The translations under genes and the position numbers were made by a program. A model generated the notes under the pieces. That model was not told the DNA's origin and did not search any database. It saw only the letters and a program-made list of their open reading frames with translations. This document shows, one piece after another, positions 27,131 through 35,111 of a stretch of DNA of 64,000 nucleotides (position 1 is its first letter; each line of letters opens with the position of its first letter). This stretch comes from Pseudomonas fluorescens NCIMB 11764 (lineage in GTDB: Bacteria; Pseudomonadota; Gammaproteobacteria; Pseudomonadales; Pseudomonadaceae). The stretch covers positions 6,406,001 to 6,470,000 of the forward strand of contig NZ_CP010945.1 in assembly GCF_000293885.2 (NCBI RefSeq), read 5' to 3'.

Positions 27131-27865
27131 CTACATACCAATGGTTTGTACTTTGGACAGGGCAACGCTGCCCAGGCCGGCCAGATTGAGCATCAACTCA
27201 CCGCCGGTCTGGCTGATGGTCACGCTGGTGACAGTGGCCGGCAGGTAAGTGACCAGCGAAGTCGCCTTGCTGTCGTAAGTCGCAGTGGCGGAGAAGGTGT
27301 ACGTACCCGCCTTGGCCACTTCGCCGGCATCGTTCTTGCCGTCCCAGATGAAGCTGGCGCTGCCCGTTTTCTGACTGCCCAGGTCGATGGTGCGGATCAA
27401 CTTGCCATCGGCATCGGTGATCTTGACCTTGACCGGATCGGCGGCTGCAGGCACGGCGACTGTGCCGGTGAAGCTCTTGGTGGTGTCGACCACCGCCTTG
27501 TCGCCCGGCGCGATGACCGAACGGCCCACCAGCGACGATGCTTGCAACGCCTGGGACGAGCTCAAACTGCCCGCCAGGTTGTTCGCCAGACCACCCACGG
27601 TGTCGTTGAGCGTGGTAATGCCTTCCAGGCTGCTGAACTGCGCCAGCTGGGCAACGAACTCGCCGTTGTCCTGCGGCTCCAGCGGGTTCTGGTTCTTCAG
27701 CTGTGTCACCAGCAGTTGCAGGAACGCGTCCTTGCCCAAGGCCTTTTTGCCGGTCGCGCTGTTCGTCGCGGACGCCAGGCCATCGGCACTGGTGTTGGTC
27801 TTGATCGAAGAGTTGGCCAGGATGTCATTGAGGCTAAGGCCGCTGGTGGTATCGGTAACACTCAT
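27131..27865 (-). CDS. flgD: FlgD hook-cap scaffolding protein
   Basis: A 244-residue hook assembly cap. The N-terminal export and assembly block KALGKDAFLQLLVTQLKNQNPLEPQDNGEFVAQLAQFSSLEGI is strongly FlgD-like. It is followed by a beta-rich part with the FLIWDGK-like SFIWDGKNDAGEVAKAGTYTFSA segment of the FlgD Ig-like domain. It guides FlgE polymerisation and leaves when the hook is finished. Sixteen bases separate it from flgC upstream. Confidence 0.95.
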   Translation of the reverse strand: MSVTDTTSGLSLNDILANSSIKTNTSADGLASATNSATGKKALGKDAFLQLLVTQLKNQNPLEPQDNGEFVAQLAQFSSLEGITTLNDTVGGLANNLAGSLSSSQALQASSLVGRSVIAPGDKAVVDTTKSFTGTVAVPAAADPVKVKITDADGKLIRTIDLGSQKTGSASFIWDGKNDAGEVAKAGTYTFSATATYDSKATSLVTYLPATVTSVTISQTGGELMLNLAGLGSVALSKVQTIGM

Positions 27866-27880
27866 CTGAGTCGCCCCTTA

Positions 27881-28324
27881 TCACTGACCGAGGGTCAGGA
27901 CCTTCTGCATCATGGTTTTGGCGGTGTTCATCATTTCGGCATTGGTCTGGAACGAACGGCTCGCGGAAATCATGTCGGCCATTTCTTCCACCACGTTCAC
28001 ATTCGGGTAATAGACGTAGCCCTTGGCGTCAGCCGCCGGATGGTTCGGTTCGTAGCGGGCTTCCAGGTTGCTCTGGTCTTCGACCACGCCCAGCACTTGC
28101 ACGCCCTGGCCTGCGGCGTCCTGGTTCTGGAACAGCGAATCGCTGCCGCCGCTCTGTCCGCCCTGGAACATGGTGGCGAACACCGGGTGGCGGGCGCGAT
28201 AGGTCTGGTCGATGCTCGACGAGACGGTTTCGGCGTTGGCGATGTTCGAGGCCACGGTGTTCAAGCGCGTGGTTTGCGCACTCATGCCGCTACCGGCAAT
28301 GTTGAAAACACTGGATAGAGACAT
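27881..28324 (-). CDS. flgC: FlgC proximal rod protein
   Basis: A 147-residue rod subunit. The N-terminal signature is SLSSVFNIAGSGMSAQTTRLNTVASNIANAETVSSS and the C-terminal one VNVVEEMADMISASRSFQTNAEMMNTAKTMMQKVLTLGQ, both typical of FlgC. Length is normal. It starts three bases after the flgB stop and is part of flgBCDE. Confidence 0.96.
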   Translation of the reverse strand: MSLSSVFNIAGSGMSAQTTRLNTVASNIANAETVSSSIDQTYRARHPVFATMFQGGQSGGSDSLFQNQDAAGQGVQVLGVVEDQSNLEARYEPNHPAADAKGYVYYPNVNVVEEMADMISASRSFQTNAEMMNTAKTMMQKVLTLGQ

Positions 28325-28327
28325 GAC

Positions 28328-28735
28328 TTACTCTCCGCGCAGGGCTGAGATCAGCCCTTTGAATTTGCTGTTGAGCAGGGTGAAGCTGGCCTGGAAGTTG
28401 ACCGCGTTTTCCGCGTAGTTCGACTGTTCCAGTTGGGCGTCCACGGTGTTCTGGTCGATCGACGGTTGCATCGGCGTGCGATACAGCAGCGACTCGTCGC
28501 CATTGCCCAGGCCTTCGGCTTCGATATGACGGTTGTTGGTCATGTTCAAGGCGAAAGTGCCGTTCTTGGTTTTCTCGCTCTGCTCGGCGAGCACTTTCGA
28601 GAAGTCCAGATCCCGAGCCTTGTAGTTCGGGGTGTCGGCGTTGGCGATGTTGTTGGCCAGGACTTCGGCACGCTGGGCGCGGAAGCCCAGGGCTTGTTCA
28701 TGGATACCGAGCGCTTTATCGAAGCTGATGCTCAT
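28328..28735 (-). CDS. flgB: FlgB proximal rod protein
   Basis: First gene of flgBCDE; 135 residues from the ATG at 28735 (MSISFDKALGIHEQALGFRAQRAEVLANNIANADTPNYKARD), the expected FlgB start and size. FlgB forms the base of the flagellar rod. The ribosome site is a weak GAAGG-like stretch (the plus-strand CCTTCGGGT region). A perfect sigma-54 promoter lies 46-60 bases upstream of the start, in keeping with RpoN/FleQ control of class II flagellar genes. Confidence 0.96.
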   Translation of the reverse strand: MSISFDKALGIHEQALGFRAQRAEVLANNIANADTPNYKARDLDFSKVLAEQSEKTKNGTFALNMTNNRHIEAEGLGNGDESLLYRTPMQPSIDQNTVDAQLEQSNYAENAVNFQASFTLLNSKFKGLISALRGE

Positions 28736-28780
28736 GTCGGGAAACCTTCGGGTGACCTGATTTTTCGTACGATGGACATA

Positions 28781-28795
28781 GCAAGCGGCGTGCCA
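28781..28795 (-). promoter_or_regulatory. Sigma-54 promoter of flgBCDE
   Basis: Minus-strand TGGCACGCCGCTTGC, an exact match to TGGCACG-N4-TTGC. Predicted transcription start near 28769, about 34 bases before the flgB ATG. Confidence 0.93.
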
Positions 28796-28796
28796 A

Positions 28797-28824
28797 TTTA
28801 AAAAAGCCCGTAAACCGGGGCTTT
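28797..28824 (-). terminator. Hairpin with T run just upstream of the flgB promoter
   Basis: AAGCCC (28804-28809) and GGGCTT (28818-28823); on the minus strand the stem is followed by six T. It would insulate flgB from transcription coming from the cheR side. Stem is short, so confidence is moderate. Confidence 0.55.
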
Positions 28825-28850
28825 GCGGGCAGGGGCAAGGCGGCAATGCC

Positions 28851-28890
28851 AGAAAAGCGGCAACGGGTTTCCGCCGCCTGCCGCTTTTCT
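28851..28890. other. 12-bp perfect inverted repeat upstream of the flgB promoter
   Basis: AGAAAAGCGGCA at 28851-28862 is the exact reverse complement of TGCCGCTTTTCT at 28879-28890, spacer 16 bases. It lies about 80-120 bases upstream of the predicted flgB start, where an enhancer-binding protein would sit. Confidence 0.6.
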
Positions 28891-28922
28891 GCCGCTTATC
28901 ACCCTCTAAAGAACACCACTAT

Positions 28923-29020
28923 CCCCTGTGGGAGCGAGCCTGCTCGCGATAACGGTGTAACAGAAACATTTATGTTGGCTGACACTACGCCATCGCGAGC
29001 AGGCTCGCTCCCACGGGGGA
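28923..29020. repeat. REPIN, type TGTGGGAGCGAGCCTGCTCGCGAT
   Basis: CCCCTGTGGGAGCGAGCC (28923 onward) and GGCTCGCTCCCACGGGGG (to about 29020) are inverted arms, each with its own GCGAGCCTGCTCGC palindrome. The spacer is about 50 bases. Confidence 0.88.
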
Positions 29021-29050
29021 TCGTGGCGATGTCAGGGCAATCATCGGGCA

Positions 29051-29087
29051 AAAAAAAACGGGAGCCCTCTAAGGACTCCCGTTTTTT
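29051..29087 (-). terminator. Intrinsic terminator of cheV-cheR
   Basis: ACGGGAG (29058-29064) pairs with CTCCCGT (29076-29082), flanked by an A8 tract and a T6 tract, so it works in both directions; it follows the cheR stop. Confidence 0.9.
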
Positions 29088-29102
29088 GATACTGCCAACC
29101 CA

Positions 29103-29930
29103 TCACTTCGCCTGGTAAATGATCCCCGGACTGCACTGGACCATCTGGTAATGATCCGGCAAACCGTTCAGCGCTTCGGATGCGCCGAGGAACAGATAAC
29201 CGCCCGGCTTCAGCGTGCTGTGGATGCGCAACAGGATGTCCTTCTTCACCTCGGCGGAGAAGTAGATCAACACGTTGCGGCAAAACACGATGTCGAACTT
29301 GCCGAGGCTCGCGTAGCTGTCCAGCAGGTTGAACGAGCGAAACTCCACCCGGCTCTTGATCGGTGCCTTGATGGCCCAGCGCCCCGGCCCCTTCGGGTCG
29401 AAGTAACGCTGCAGGCGCTCGGGCGACAGACCGCGACCGATGGCCAGGCTGTCGTACTCGCCGGTCTTGCAGTTGGTCAGCATGGTGCTGGACAAATCAG
29501 TGGCAACGATCTGCACACCCATCTTCAACTGGCCCATGTTGACCCGCTCGAACTCGTCGATGGACATCGACAGCGAATACGGTTCCTGCCCCGACGAGCA
29601 CGCCGCCGACCAGATCCGCAGACGCTGGCCGGGAGCTGCCTTGATTGCTTCGGGCAGTACCTTGTTCTTCAAGACTTCAAACGGATAGGTGTCACGAAAC
29701 CACAGGGTTTCGTTGGTCGTCATGGCATCGACCACCAGCTCGCGCAAACCGCTGCGCGGCTGAGTCTGGATGCGCTGGACCAGCTCACCCAGGGACTTGA
29801 TGCCTTGCTGTTCCATCAGTTTGTTGAGACGGCTCGAGACCAGGTACTGCTTGTTTTCACCGAGCAAAATGCCACAGGCTTTTTCCAGGAAGACCCGGAA
29901 CTGTTCGAAATCCAAATTACCCGTAGACAA
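29103..29930 (-). CDS. cheR: CheR chemotaxis methyltransferase
   Basis: SAM-dependent enzyme methylating glutamates of chemoreceptors. 275 residues with the N-terminal CheR helix bundle (NLDFEQFRVFLEKACGILLGENKQYLVSSRLNKLM), the motif TTNETLWFRDTYPFE, the SAM-binding RIWSAACSSGQEPYSLSM and FDIVFCRNVLIYFSAEVKKDIL. It lies 46 bases after cheV and next to flagellar genes rather than in the main che operon, as in other pseudomonads. There is a terminator just after it. Confidence 0.96.
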   Translation of the reverse strand: MSTGNLDFEQFRVFLEKACGILLGENKQYLVSSRLNKLMEQQGIKSLGELVQRIQTQPRSGLRELVVDAMTTNETLWFRDTYPFEVLKNKVLPEAIKAAPGQRLRIWSAACSSGQEPYSLSMSIDEFERVNMGQLKMGVQIVATDLSSTMLTNCKTGEYDSLAIGRGLSPERLQRYFDPKGPGRWAIKAPIKSRVEFRSFNLLDSYASLGKFDIVFCRNVLIYFSAEVKKDILLRIHSTLKPGGYLFLGASEALNGLPDHYQMVQCSPGIIYQAK

Positions 29931-29976
29931 TGATGCCGCCTCTTAAATCGTGTTAACCACCAGGGGCAGAAGGCCC

Positions 29977-30909
29977 CTAGCTGATATCTGCTGCTTTGAT
30001 CCGGTCGACTACCCGGGATGCCAGGTCATCAGGACGGAATTTGGCCAGGAAGTCATCGGCACCGACTTTCTTGACCATCGCCTGATTGAACACACCCGAC
30101 AACGAAGTATGCAGGATGATATGAAGCTTTTGCATGCGAGGGTCGTTGCGGATTTCCGCCGTCAGGGTGTACCCGTCCATTTCCGGCATCTCGATGTCGG
30201 AAATCATCATCAGGAACTCTTCTTCCGGCTTCTTGCCCTCGTCGACCAGTTTGCGCAGGTAATCCAGCGCTTGCCGTCCGTCGTTCAACGCCACCACTTC
30301 GACACCAACCGTCTGCAGGCAACGCGTGACCTGCTTGCGCGCCACCGACGAATCATCGACCGTCAGCACCCGCAGCGACAGCGCCTTGTGCTGGGTCTCG
30401 ACATCGACCACACCGACAGAAATCGCTTCCGGTGTCGGCGCCACTTCCGCCAGGACCTTCTCGACGTCGATGATTTCGACTAACTGATTGTCGACCCGAG
30501 TCACAGCCGTCAGGTAATGATCGCGCCCGGTACCCTTGGGAGGCGGATGAATCTCCTCCCAGTTCATGTTGACGATACGTTCCACCGAGCGCACCAGGAA
30601 ACCCTGGGTCTTGGTGTTGTACTCCGTGATGATCACGAAGGGATTGCTTTGATCTTTCAGCGCTCCGGAACCGGTCGCCATTGCCAGATCAAGGATCGGA
30701 ATGGTCGCCCCCCGGATATTTGCCACACCGCACACGACAGGACTGGACTTGGGCATCAGGGTCAGCTTGGGGCATTGCAGCACCTCGCGAACCTTGAACA
30801 CGTTGATCCCGTACAGCTGCTGGCCGTCGAGACGGAACAACAACAGCTCCAGGCGATTCTGCCCTACCAGTTGCGTGCGCTGGTTTACCGAATCCATTAC
30901 ACCAGCCAT
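29977..30909 (-). CDS. cheV: CheV (CheW-receiver fusion)
   Basis: A 310-residue chemotaxis adaptor: a CheW-like domain at about 20-170 (LLFRLDGQQLYGINVFKVREVLQ ... VCGVANIRGATIPILDLAMATG) and a receiver at about 185-305 with the acceptor in MMISDIEMPEMDGYTL and the DDFLAKFRPDDLAS end. It couples receptors to CheA and adapts by phosphorylation. The start has TAGGAG upstream. It is divergent from flgA and co-oriented with cheR. Confidence 0.95.
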   Translation of the reverse strand: MAGVMDSVNQRTQLVGQNRLELLLFRLDGQQLYGINVFKVREVLQCPKLTLMPKSSPVVCGVANIRGATIPILDLAMATGSGALKDQSNPFVIITEYNTKTQGFLVRSVERIVNMNWEEIHPPPKGTGRDHYLTAVTRVDNQLVEIIDVEKVLAEVAPTPEAISVGVVDVETQHKALSLRVLTVDDSSVARKQVTRCLQTVGVEVVALNDGRQALDYLRKLVDEGKKPEEEFLMMISDIEMPEMDGYTLTAEIRNDPRMQKLHIILHTSLSGVFNQAMVKKVGADDFLAKFRPDDLASRVVDRIKAADIS

Positions 30910-30963
30910 GCCCAGACTCCTACACCAACGCTAAGTGTGTTGCGACGCACATTCATCACTAAA

Positions 30964-30978
30964 CGGCACGGCGCTTGC
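30964..30978 (+). promoter_or_regulatory. Sigma-54-like promoter of flgA
   Basis: CGGCACGGCGCTTGC matches TGGCACG-N4-TTGC except for the first base. The distance rule places the transcription start at 30990-30991, that is, at the flgA ATG itself. Confidence 0.6.
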
Positions 30979-30990
30979 TTTTTAACTCTT

Positions 30991-31752
30991 ATGAACACAG
31001 AACCGACATTTTTCCGACGCCTGACATCACCCTTACGCAGACTGCTCTGTGCAATGTCGGCCGTTTGCCTGTTCAACGCTGGCAGCCCTGCCCTTGCTGA
31101 CGCGGTTACCTTGCCTGACATGCTTATCGGCGTCACCCAGGGCTTTCTTGAATTCACCGTAGAGGACTATCTGGCAACCAGTCAAACGGAAGGTCGCTAC
31201 GAAATCCAGGTCAACCAGCTCGATCCGCGACTGCGCATGCCCATGTGCGACAAGGAATTGACAGCCAGTCTCGAGAGCCCGGCCAAGCCGCTGGGCCGGG
31301 TCACGGTCAAGGTTCGCTGTGAAGGAACCTCCCCCTGGACGGTGTTCGTACCCGCTCAAGTCCGCCTGTTTCGCGATGTCGTGACCACCACCCGCCCGCT
31401 GCGCCGCGCCGACATTGTCGAGCCCGCTGACGTGCTCCTGCGTGAACGCGATATCAGCCTGATCAACCAGGGCTACCTGACGACCCTCGACCAGGCGATC
31501 GGCCTGCGACTTACCCGACCAATGGTCGCCGACCAGGTGATTACCCTCGTACACCTCGAACAGGCGGAAGTCATTCGCAAGGGCGATCAAGTGGTGATTA
31601 CCGCCCGCAGTGGCACGCTCAGCGTGCGAATGCCCGGCGAAGCCTTGTCCAATGGCGGTATGAGCGAGCAGATTCGCGTGAAAAACCTCAACTCCAAGCG
31701 GGTCATCAAGGCGCAGGTCACCGCGCCGGGCCAGGTGGAAGTGTCTATGTAG
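30991..31752 (+). CDS. flgA: FlgA P-ring assembly chaperone
   Basis: Periplasmic chaperone that helps FlgI form the P ring. 253 residues from the ATG at 30991. A Sec signal peptide with a basic start (FFRRLTSPLRRLLCAMSAVCLFNAGSPALA, read in parts) precedes DAVTLPDMLIG. The SAF domain has LRRADIVEPADVLLRERDIS and GLRLTRPMVADQVI, and the C-terminal region GDQVVITARSGTLSVRMPGEAL ... RVKNLNSKRVI is diagnostic. No ribosome site is visible before this ATG; an in-frame ATG at 31054 would lose the basic part of the signal peptide and is unlikely. Confidence 0.93.
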   Translation: MNTEPTFFRRLTSPLRRLLCAMSAVCLFNAGSPALADAVTLPDMLIGVTQGFLEFTVEDYLATSQTEGRYEIQVNQLDPRLRMPMCDKELTASLESPAKPLGRVTVKVRCEGTSPWTVFVPAQVRLFRDVVTTTRPLRRADIVEPADVLLRERDISLINQGYLTTLDQAIGLRLTRPMVADQVITLVHLEQAEVIRKGDQVVITARSGTLSVRMPGEALSNGGMSEQIRVKNLNSKRVIKAQVTAPGQVEVSM

Positions 31753-31854
31753 GCACCCTGTTCCTGAAGAAGTGGCGTTGCCCGGGACTGTTCCCTAAAC
31801 TGTGCCGCATGCAGGAGAAGTGCTGGCGCATGCAGGCTCATTGATAAATGGGTC

Positions 31855-31881
31855 TAAAGTTTTCGCAGGGAGAGCCGAAAA
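31855..31881 (+). promoter_or_regulatory. FliA (sigma-28) promoter of flgM
   Basis: TAAA (31855-31858), exactly 15 bases, then GCCGAAAA (31874-31881), one base from the consensus GCCGATAA. It lies about 37 bases before the flgM ATG. Confidence 0.85.
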
Positions 31882-31917
31882 CATGGCAAGCGTCCAAATA
31901 CTCAGAGGTTTTTTACC

Positions 31918-32244
31918 ATGGTCATCGATTTCAGCCGTTTGAACAGCTCCTCGTCACTTACGGGCAGTACACGTACCAGCGTTGCCAAGGAAACCGCCGA
32001 AGCCGGCAAATCCGCGCCGCTGAATACCCCGGCCGAACAGGCCAGTACCGTCAAAAGCGGGGAATCGGTACACCTCAGCAATGAGGCTCAACAGTTGCAA
32101 CAGGTCACTGACAAGCTGCGCGATCAGCCTGCCGTCGACAAAGCCCGCGTGGCCGAGTTGAAAGCAGCGATTGCCGATGGCAGCTACAAAGTCGACAGCA
32201 ACCGTGTAGCCAGCAAACTGCTCAACTTCGAAGCCCAGCGCTAG
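31918..32244 (+). CDS. flgM: FlgM anti-sigma-28 factor
   Basis: A 108-residue inhibitor of FliA that is secreted once the hook is complete, releasing late gene expression. The N-terminus is polar and unstructured ([20 protein letters not shown]); the C-terminus has the FliA-binding helices [55 protein letters not shown]. Its own FliA-type promoter makes a feedback loop. flgN follows after 48 bases. Confidence 0.95.
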   Translation: MVIDFSRLNSSSSLTGSTRTSVAKETAEAGKSAPLNTPAEQASTVKSGESVHLSNEAQQLQQVTDKLRDQPAVDKARVAELKAAIADGSYKVDSNRVASKLLNFEAQR

Positions 32245-32292
32245 GCTACGGCCCGCGCCAGGCTTTTGGACGCTTAAAACCCAAGGCCAGCC

Positions 32293-32760
32293 ATGCACGA
32301 CACTAACTTACTGCAACTGATCACCGACGACTTTGCTCCAGCGCAACATTTGCTGGAGTTACTGCAAACCGAGTCCATCGCCTTGCACGGTCGTGACATG
32401 CCACTGCTCGAAGATATTCTGGCGCAGAAACAGGCATTGATCATTCTGCTCGAACAGCATGGCCGCAAGCGCAGTGAAATCCTCGCCAGCCTCAATCTTC
32501 CGCTGAATCGCAACGGTCTGGAGCAACTGGCCAGCCACTCGAGCATCGGCGAAGAGTTGCTGGCGCAGAGCGATGTGCTGACCGACCTTCTGGCTCAATG
32601 CCAGGCGGCGAACGCCAATAATGGCCAGTCGATCCTGGTCCAGCAGGCCGCCACGGCCAACCAGCTGAAAATCCTCACCGGCGGCGAACCGCCAGCCCTT
32701 TATGATGCCCGCGGATCAACCGCCAAGCTTGCGAAGCCACGCCCGCTCAGTCAGGCTTGA
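32293..32760 (+). CDS. flgN: FlgN export chaperone for FlgK/FlgL
   Basis: A 155-residue, mostly helical cytoplasmic protein in the flgM-flgN position. The first helix carries LLQLITDDFAPAQHLLELLQTESIALHGRDMPLLEDILAQKQALIILLEQHGRKR, a common FlgN pattern. It chaperones the hook-filament junction proteins. Identification rests on synteny plus helical pattern and size, as FlgN sequences diverge strongly. Confidence 0.88.
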   Translation: MHDTNLLQLITDDFAPAQHLLELLQTESIALHGRDMPLLEDILAQKQALIILLEQHGRKRSEILASLNLPLNRNGLEQLASHSSIGEELLAQSDVLTDLLAQCQAANANNGQSILVQQAATANQLKILTGGEPPALYDARGSTAKLAKPRPLSQA

Positions 32761-32852
32761 GCCTTCCGATGACCACGCCCTATCAAGACTCGCAACATGC
32801 TGGCAATATACTGGCCAGCCGTAGTCATATTTTGTCTGGAGATTGATGAACC

Positions 32853-33599
32853 GTGTCCAATGCCTTAACCGCGGAAGATGCCCCGCAGCCACCCAAGGTG
32901 CTTACCACGCCATTGGAAATCTCCGGCAACCTGCGCCAACTGCAAGAAAGCCATGATCCGCTGATCATCACGTTCCATGAGCGCACTCAGCGCTTTCAGA
33001 GCTATCTGGTGGACGTGGACCGCGAAGGTCGCACCATCGCGCTCGACGAAATGATCCCGCGTGACGGCGAACGCTTCATGCTGGCGGGCGAACCGTTCAA
33101 GGTCGAAGGCTTCCACGAAGGCGTGCGCATCGCCTGGGAAAGCAACGGTCAACTGACCATCGATGAATCCGGTGACAGTCGCTGCTATCGCGGCCCGCTG
33201 CCGGATGAAGTGGTCTATCACCAGCGCCGCAATGCCTTTCGCGCGGCATTGAAGCTGGCCCAATTGGTCAACGTCGATCTGGACGGTGAAAAGCTCAAGG
33301 CACCGATCAGCGGCAAGCTGCTGGATATCTCTGCCACCGGCTGCAAGTTGCGCTTCGACGGCGACATTACCGGCAGCCTGCAACTGGGCCAGGTCTACGA
33401 CCGTTTCTCCGCCGCCCTGCCCTTTGGCAAGATGACGGCACCGGTCGAACTGCGCTACCTGCACTTCGAAGAAAAAATCTCCACCACCTTCGCCGGCATC
33501 CGCTTTCACAACATGAGCGGCCTGGTGCAGCGTCAGGTCGAGCGCTTCGTCTATCAGCTCCAGCGCGAAGCTCGACGCTTCGACAAAGACGACATGTAA
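32853..33599 (+). CDS. flgZ: YcgR-like PilZ domain protein (c-di-GMP flagellar brake)
   Basis: A 248-residue protein with an N-terminal YcgR domain (about 20-118) and a C-terminal PilZ domain. The c-di-GMP motif RxxxR is RRNAFR at 125-130, and the (D/N)xSxxG motif is DISATG at 158-163. Such proteins slow flagellar rotation when c-di-GMP is high. The start is GTG at 32853, with GGAG about 11 bases before; no in-frame ATG fits. Location after flgN is the same as flgZ in P. fluorescens and P. putida. A strong terminator follows. Confidence 0.92.
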   Translation: MSNALTAEDAPQPPKVLTTPLEISGNLRQLQESHDPLIITFHERTQRFQSYLVDVDREGRTIALDEMIPRDGERFMLAGEPFKVEGFHEGVRIAWESNGQLTIDESGDSRCYRGPLPDEVVYHQRRNAFRAALKLAQLVNVDLDGEKLKAPISGKLLDISATGCKLRFDGDITGSLQLGQVYDRFSAALPFGKMTAPVELRYLHFEEKISTTFAGIRFHNMSGLVQRQVERFVYQLQREARRFDKDDM

Positions 33600-33612
33600 T
33601 TCGAAGCGGCAT

Positions 33613-33653
33613 AAAAAACGGGCAGCCCCTTTGCGGTGACTGCCCGTTTTTTT
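33613..33653. terminator. Bidirectional intrinsic terminator
   Basis: ACGGGCAG (33618-33625) with CTGCCCGT (33640-33647), bounded by A6 and T7 tracts; it serves flgZ and the MFS gene. Confidence 0.93.
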
Positions 33654-33664
33654 ATGCCCGGGTT

Positions 33665-35041
33665 TTAAGGCCTGGCCTCGGTGAAGCTTTGCTCACGCCC
33701 CGTGTCAGGGTCTTCTGGAGACGGTGTGGTGGGTGTCTCAGTCTCAGTCTCCGGCTCAGGGCTCGGCTCAGGATTGACCGGGCTCTGCATCTGGTCCTGC
33801 ACCACCTGTTCATCGACACGCGGGTCAAGGCAAGCCACCAGCGGCGAACTCGACATGCTGTCCGGCATGGCAACGTGATGCAGCGGCGCATCGTCGACCT
33901 GGTGCAGGTTGGTCACCGCTTTCGGGCGGATGCGCCACACCAGCACCAACGCGAAGAAACTGAAGAAGGCATAGAGCATCTGGCTGCCGAACAGCTTCAT
34001 CAGCACCCCCGCGACCAGCGGCCCGATACTGGCACCGACACCGTAGGTCACCAGCAACATCGCCGTCAGCGACACCCGGCGATCGCCCTCGACGTGGTCA
34101 TTGGAGAACGCCACCGCCAACGGGTACAGGCAAAACTTCACCAATGCACAGAGAAAGCCGGCGATAAACAGCACCTCCAGCGGCACCTGCTTCATGATCG
34201 CCAGCGGCAAGGCGGCAACGGCCAGGAAAAGCGCAAAACAGCGGATCAACAGCGCCCGGTCATAACGGTCGGACAACCAGCCCAACGGCCACTGCACCAG
34301 CAGGCCGGCAAAAATGCAGCTACCCATGAACAGACCGACCTGCTCCGTGGACAGCCCTTGCTGCGAGGCATACAGCGGCGCCAGACCGTAGAACGAACCG
34401 ATGATCAGTCCCGCCCCCAGCACCGTACTCAACGACTGCGGCACGCGCTTGATGAAGAACCGCGGCTCCATCGGCGCCGGGTGCAGAGGCGCCGGGTGAA
34501 TCCGTCGCGTCAGGGCCACCGGCACCAGGCACAGGGCAAAGCACAGGGCGACCAGCATCAACAGTTCCAGACCGAGCGCCGGGTGCATGACCAGAATCAA
34601 TTGCCCCAGCACCAACCCCAGGTAGGACGCAATCATGTAGCCGCTGAACACCGTGCCGCGTTGCGAGGCTTCGGCCTGCTCATTGAGCCAGCTTTCGATG
34701 ACCATGTACTGGCACATCATGCCGAGGCCGACGATGACCCGCAAAAAGATCCAGGCAGGCAGCCAGTCCACCAGGCCATGGCCCAGCACCGCCGCCCCGA
34801 CAATCCCGGCACAGGCCGAATAGGCGCGGATATGCCCGACCCGGGCAATCAACCGGTGACCGATCTTGCCCCCCAGCACCAGACCAAAATAGTTGGCCGC
34901 CATCAACGCACCGACCCACAGGCTGTCGACATGGTCGGCCGCCAGGCGCAAGCCCAGGTAAGTACTCAGCAGGCCCGAGCCGATCAACATCATCAGCGAG
35001 GCAAAATACAGCGCTCGAAAGGGTTTCCAGATTTGGCGCAT
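33665..35041 (-). CDS. MFS transporter (YcaD-like) with acidic Pro/Thr/Glu tail
   Basis: A 458-residue transporter of the major facilitator superfamily, with about twelve hydrophobic segments in the first 385 residues (RALYFASLMMLIGSGLLSTYLGLRL, GALMAANYFGLVLGGKIGHRL, and so on). The MFS loop motif is seen as GWLSDRYDRALLIR. It resembles the YcaD/UMF1-type 'MFS transporter' subgroup of unknown substrate. The last 70 residues are a low-complexity cytoplasmic tail with PEPSPEPETETETPTTPSPEDPD. A terminator stem between this gene and the GS-like gene suggests separate control. Confidence 0.85.
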   Translation of the reverse strand: MRQIWKPFRALYFASLMMLIGSGLLSTYLGLRLAADHVDSLWVGALMAANYFGLVLGGKIGHRLIARVGHIRAYSACAGIVGAAVLGHGLVDWLPAWIFLRVIVGLGMMCQYMVIESWLNEQAEASQRGTVFSGYMIASYLGLVLGQLILVMHPALGLELLMLVALCFALCLVPVALTRRIHPAPLHPAPMEPRFFIKRVPQSLSTVLGAGLIIGSFYGLAPLYASQQGLSTEQVGLFMGSCIFAGLLVQWPLGWLSDRYDRALLIRCFALFLAVAALPLAIMKQVPLEVLFIAGFLCALVKFCLYPLAVAFSNDHVEGDRRVSLTAMLLVTYGVGASIGPLVAGVLMKLFGSQMLYAFFSFFALVLVWRIRPKAVTNLHQVDDAPLHHVAMPDSMSSSPLVACLDPRVDEQVVQDQMQSPVNPEPSPEPETETETPTTPSPEDPDTGREQSFTEARP

Positions 35042-35070
35042 CGGCGTTCCGAGCGGCTCCTTGCGGTGAG

Positions 35071-35098
35071 AAACGGGCTATCCGAGAAGATAGCCCGA
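35071..35098 (-). terminator. Intrinsic terminator after the GS-like gene
   Basis: CGGGCTATC (35074-35082) pairs with GATAGCCCG (35089-35097); on the minus strand it is followed by TTTCTC. It is 14 bases after the stop. Confidence 0.8.
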
Positions 35099-35111
35099 AG
35101 ACGAAGGTTCG

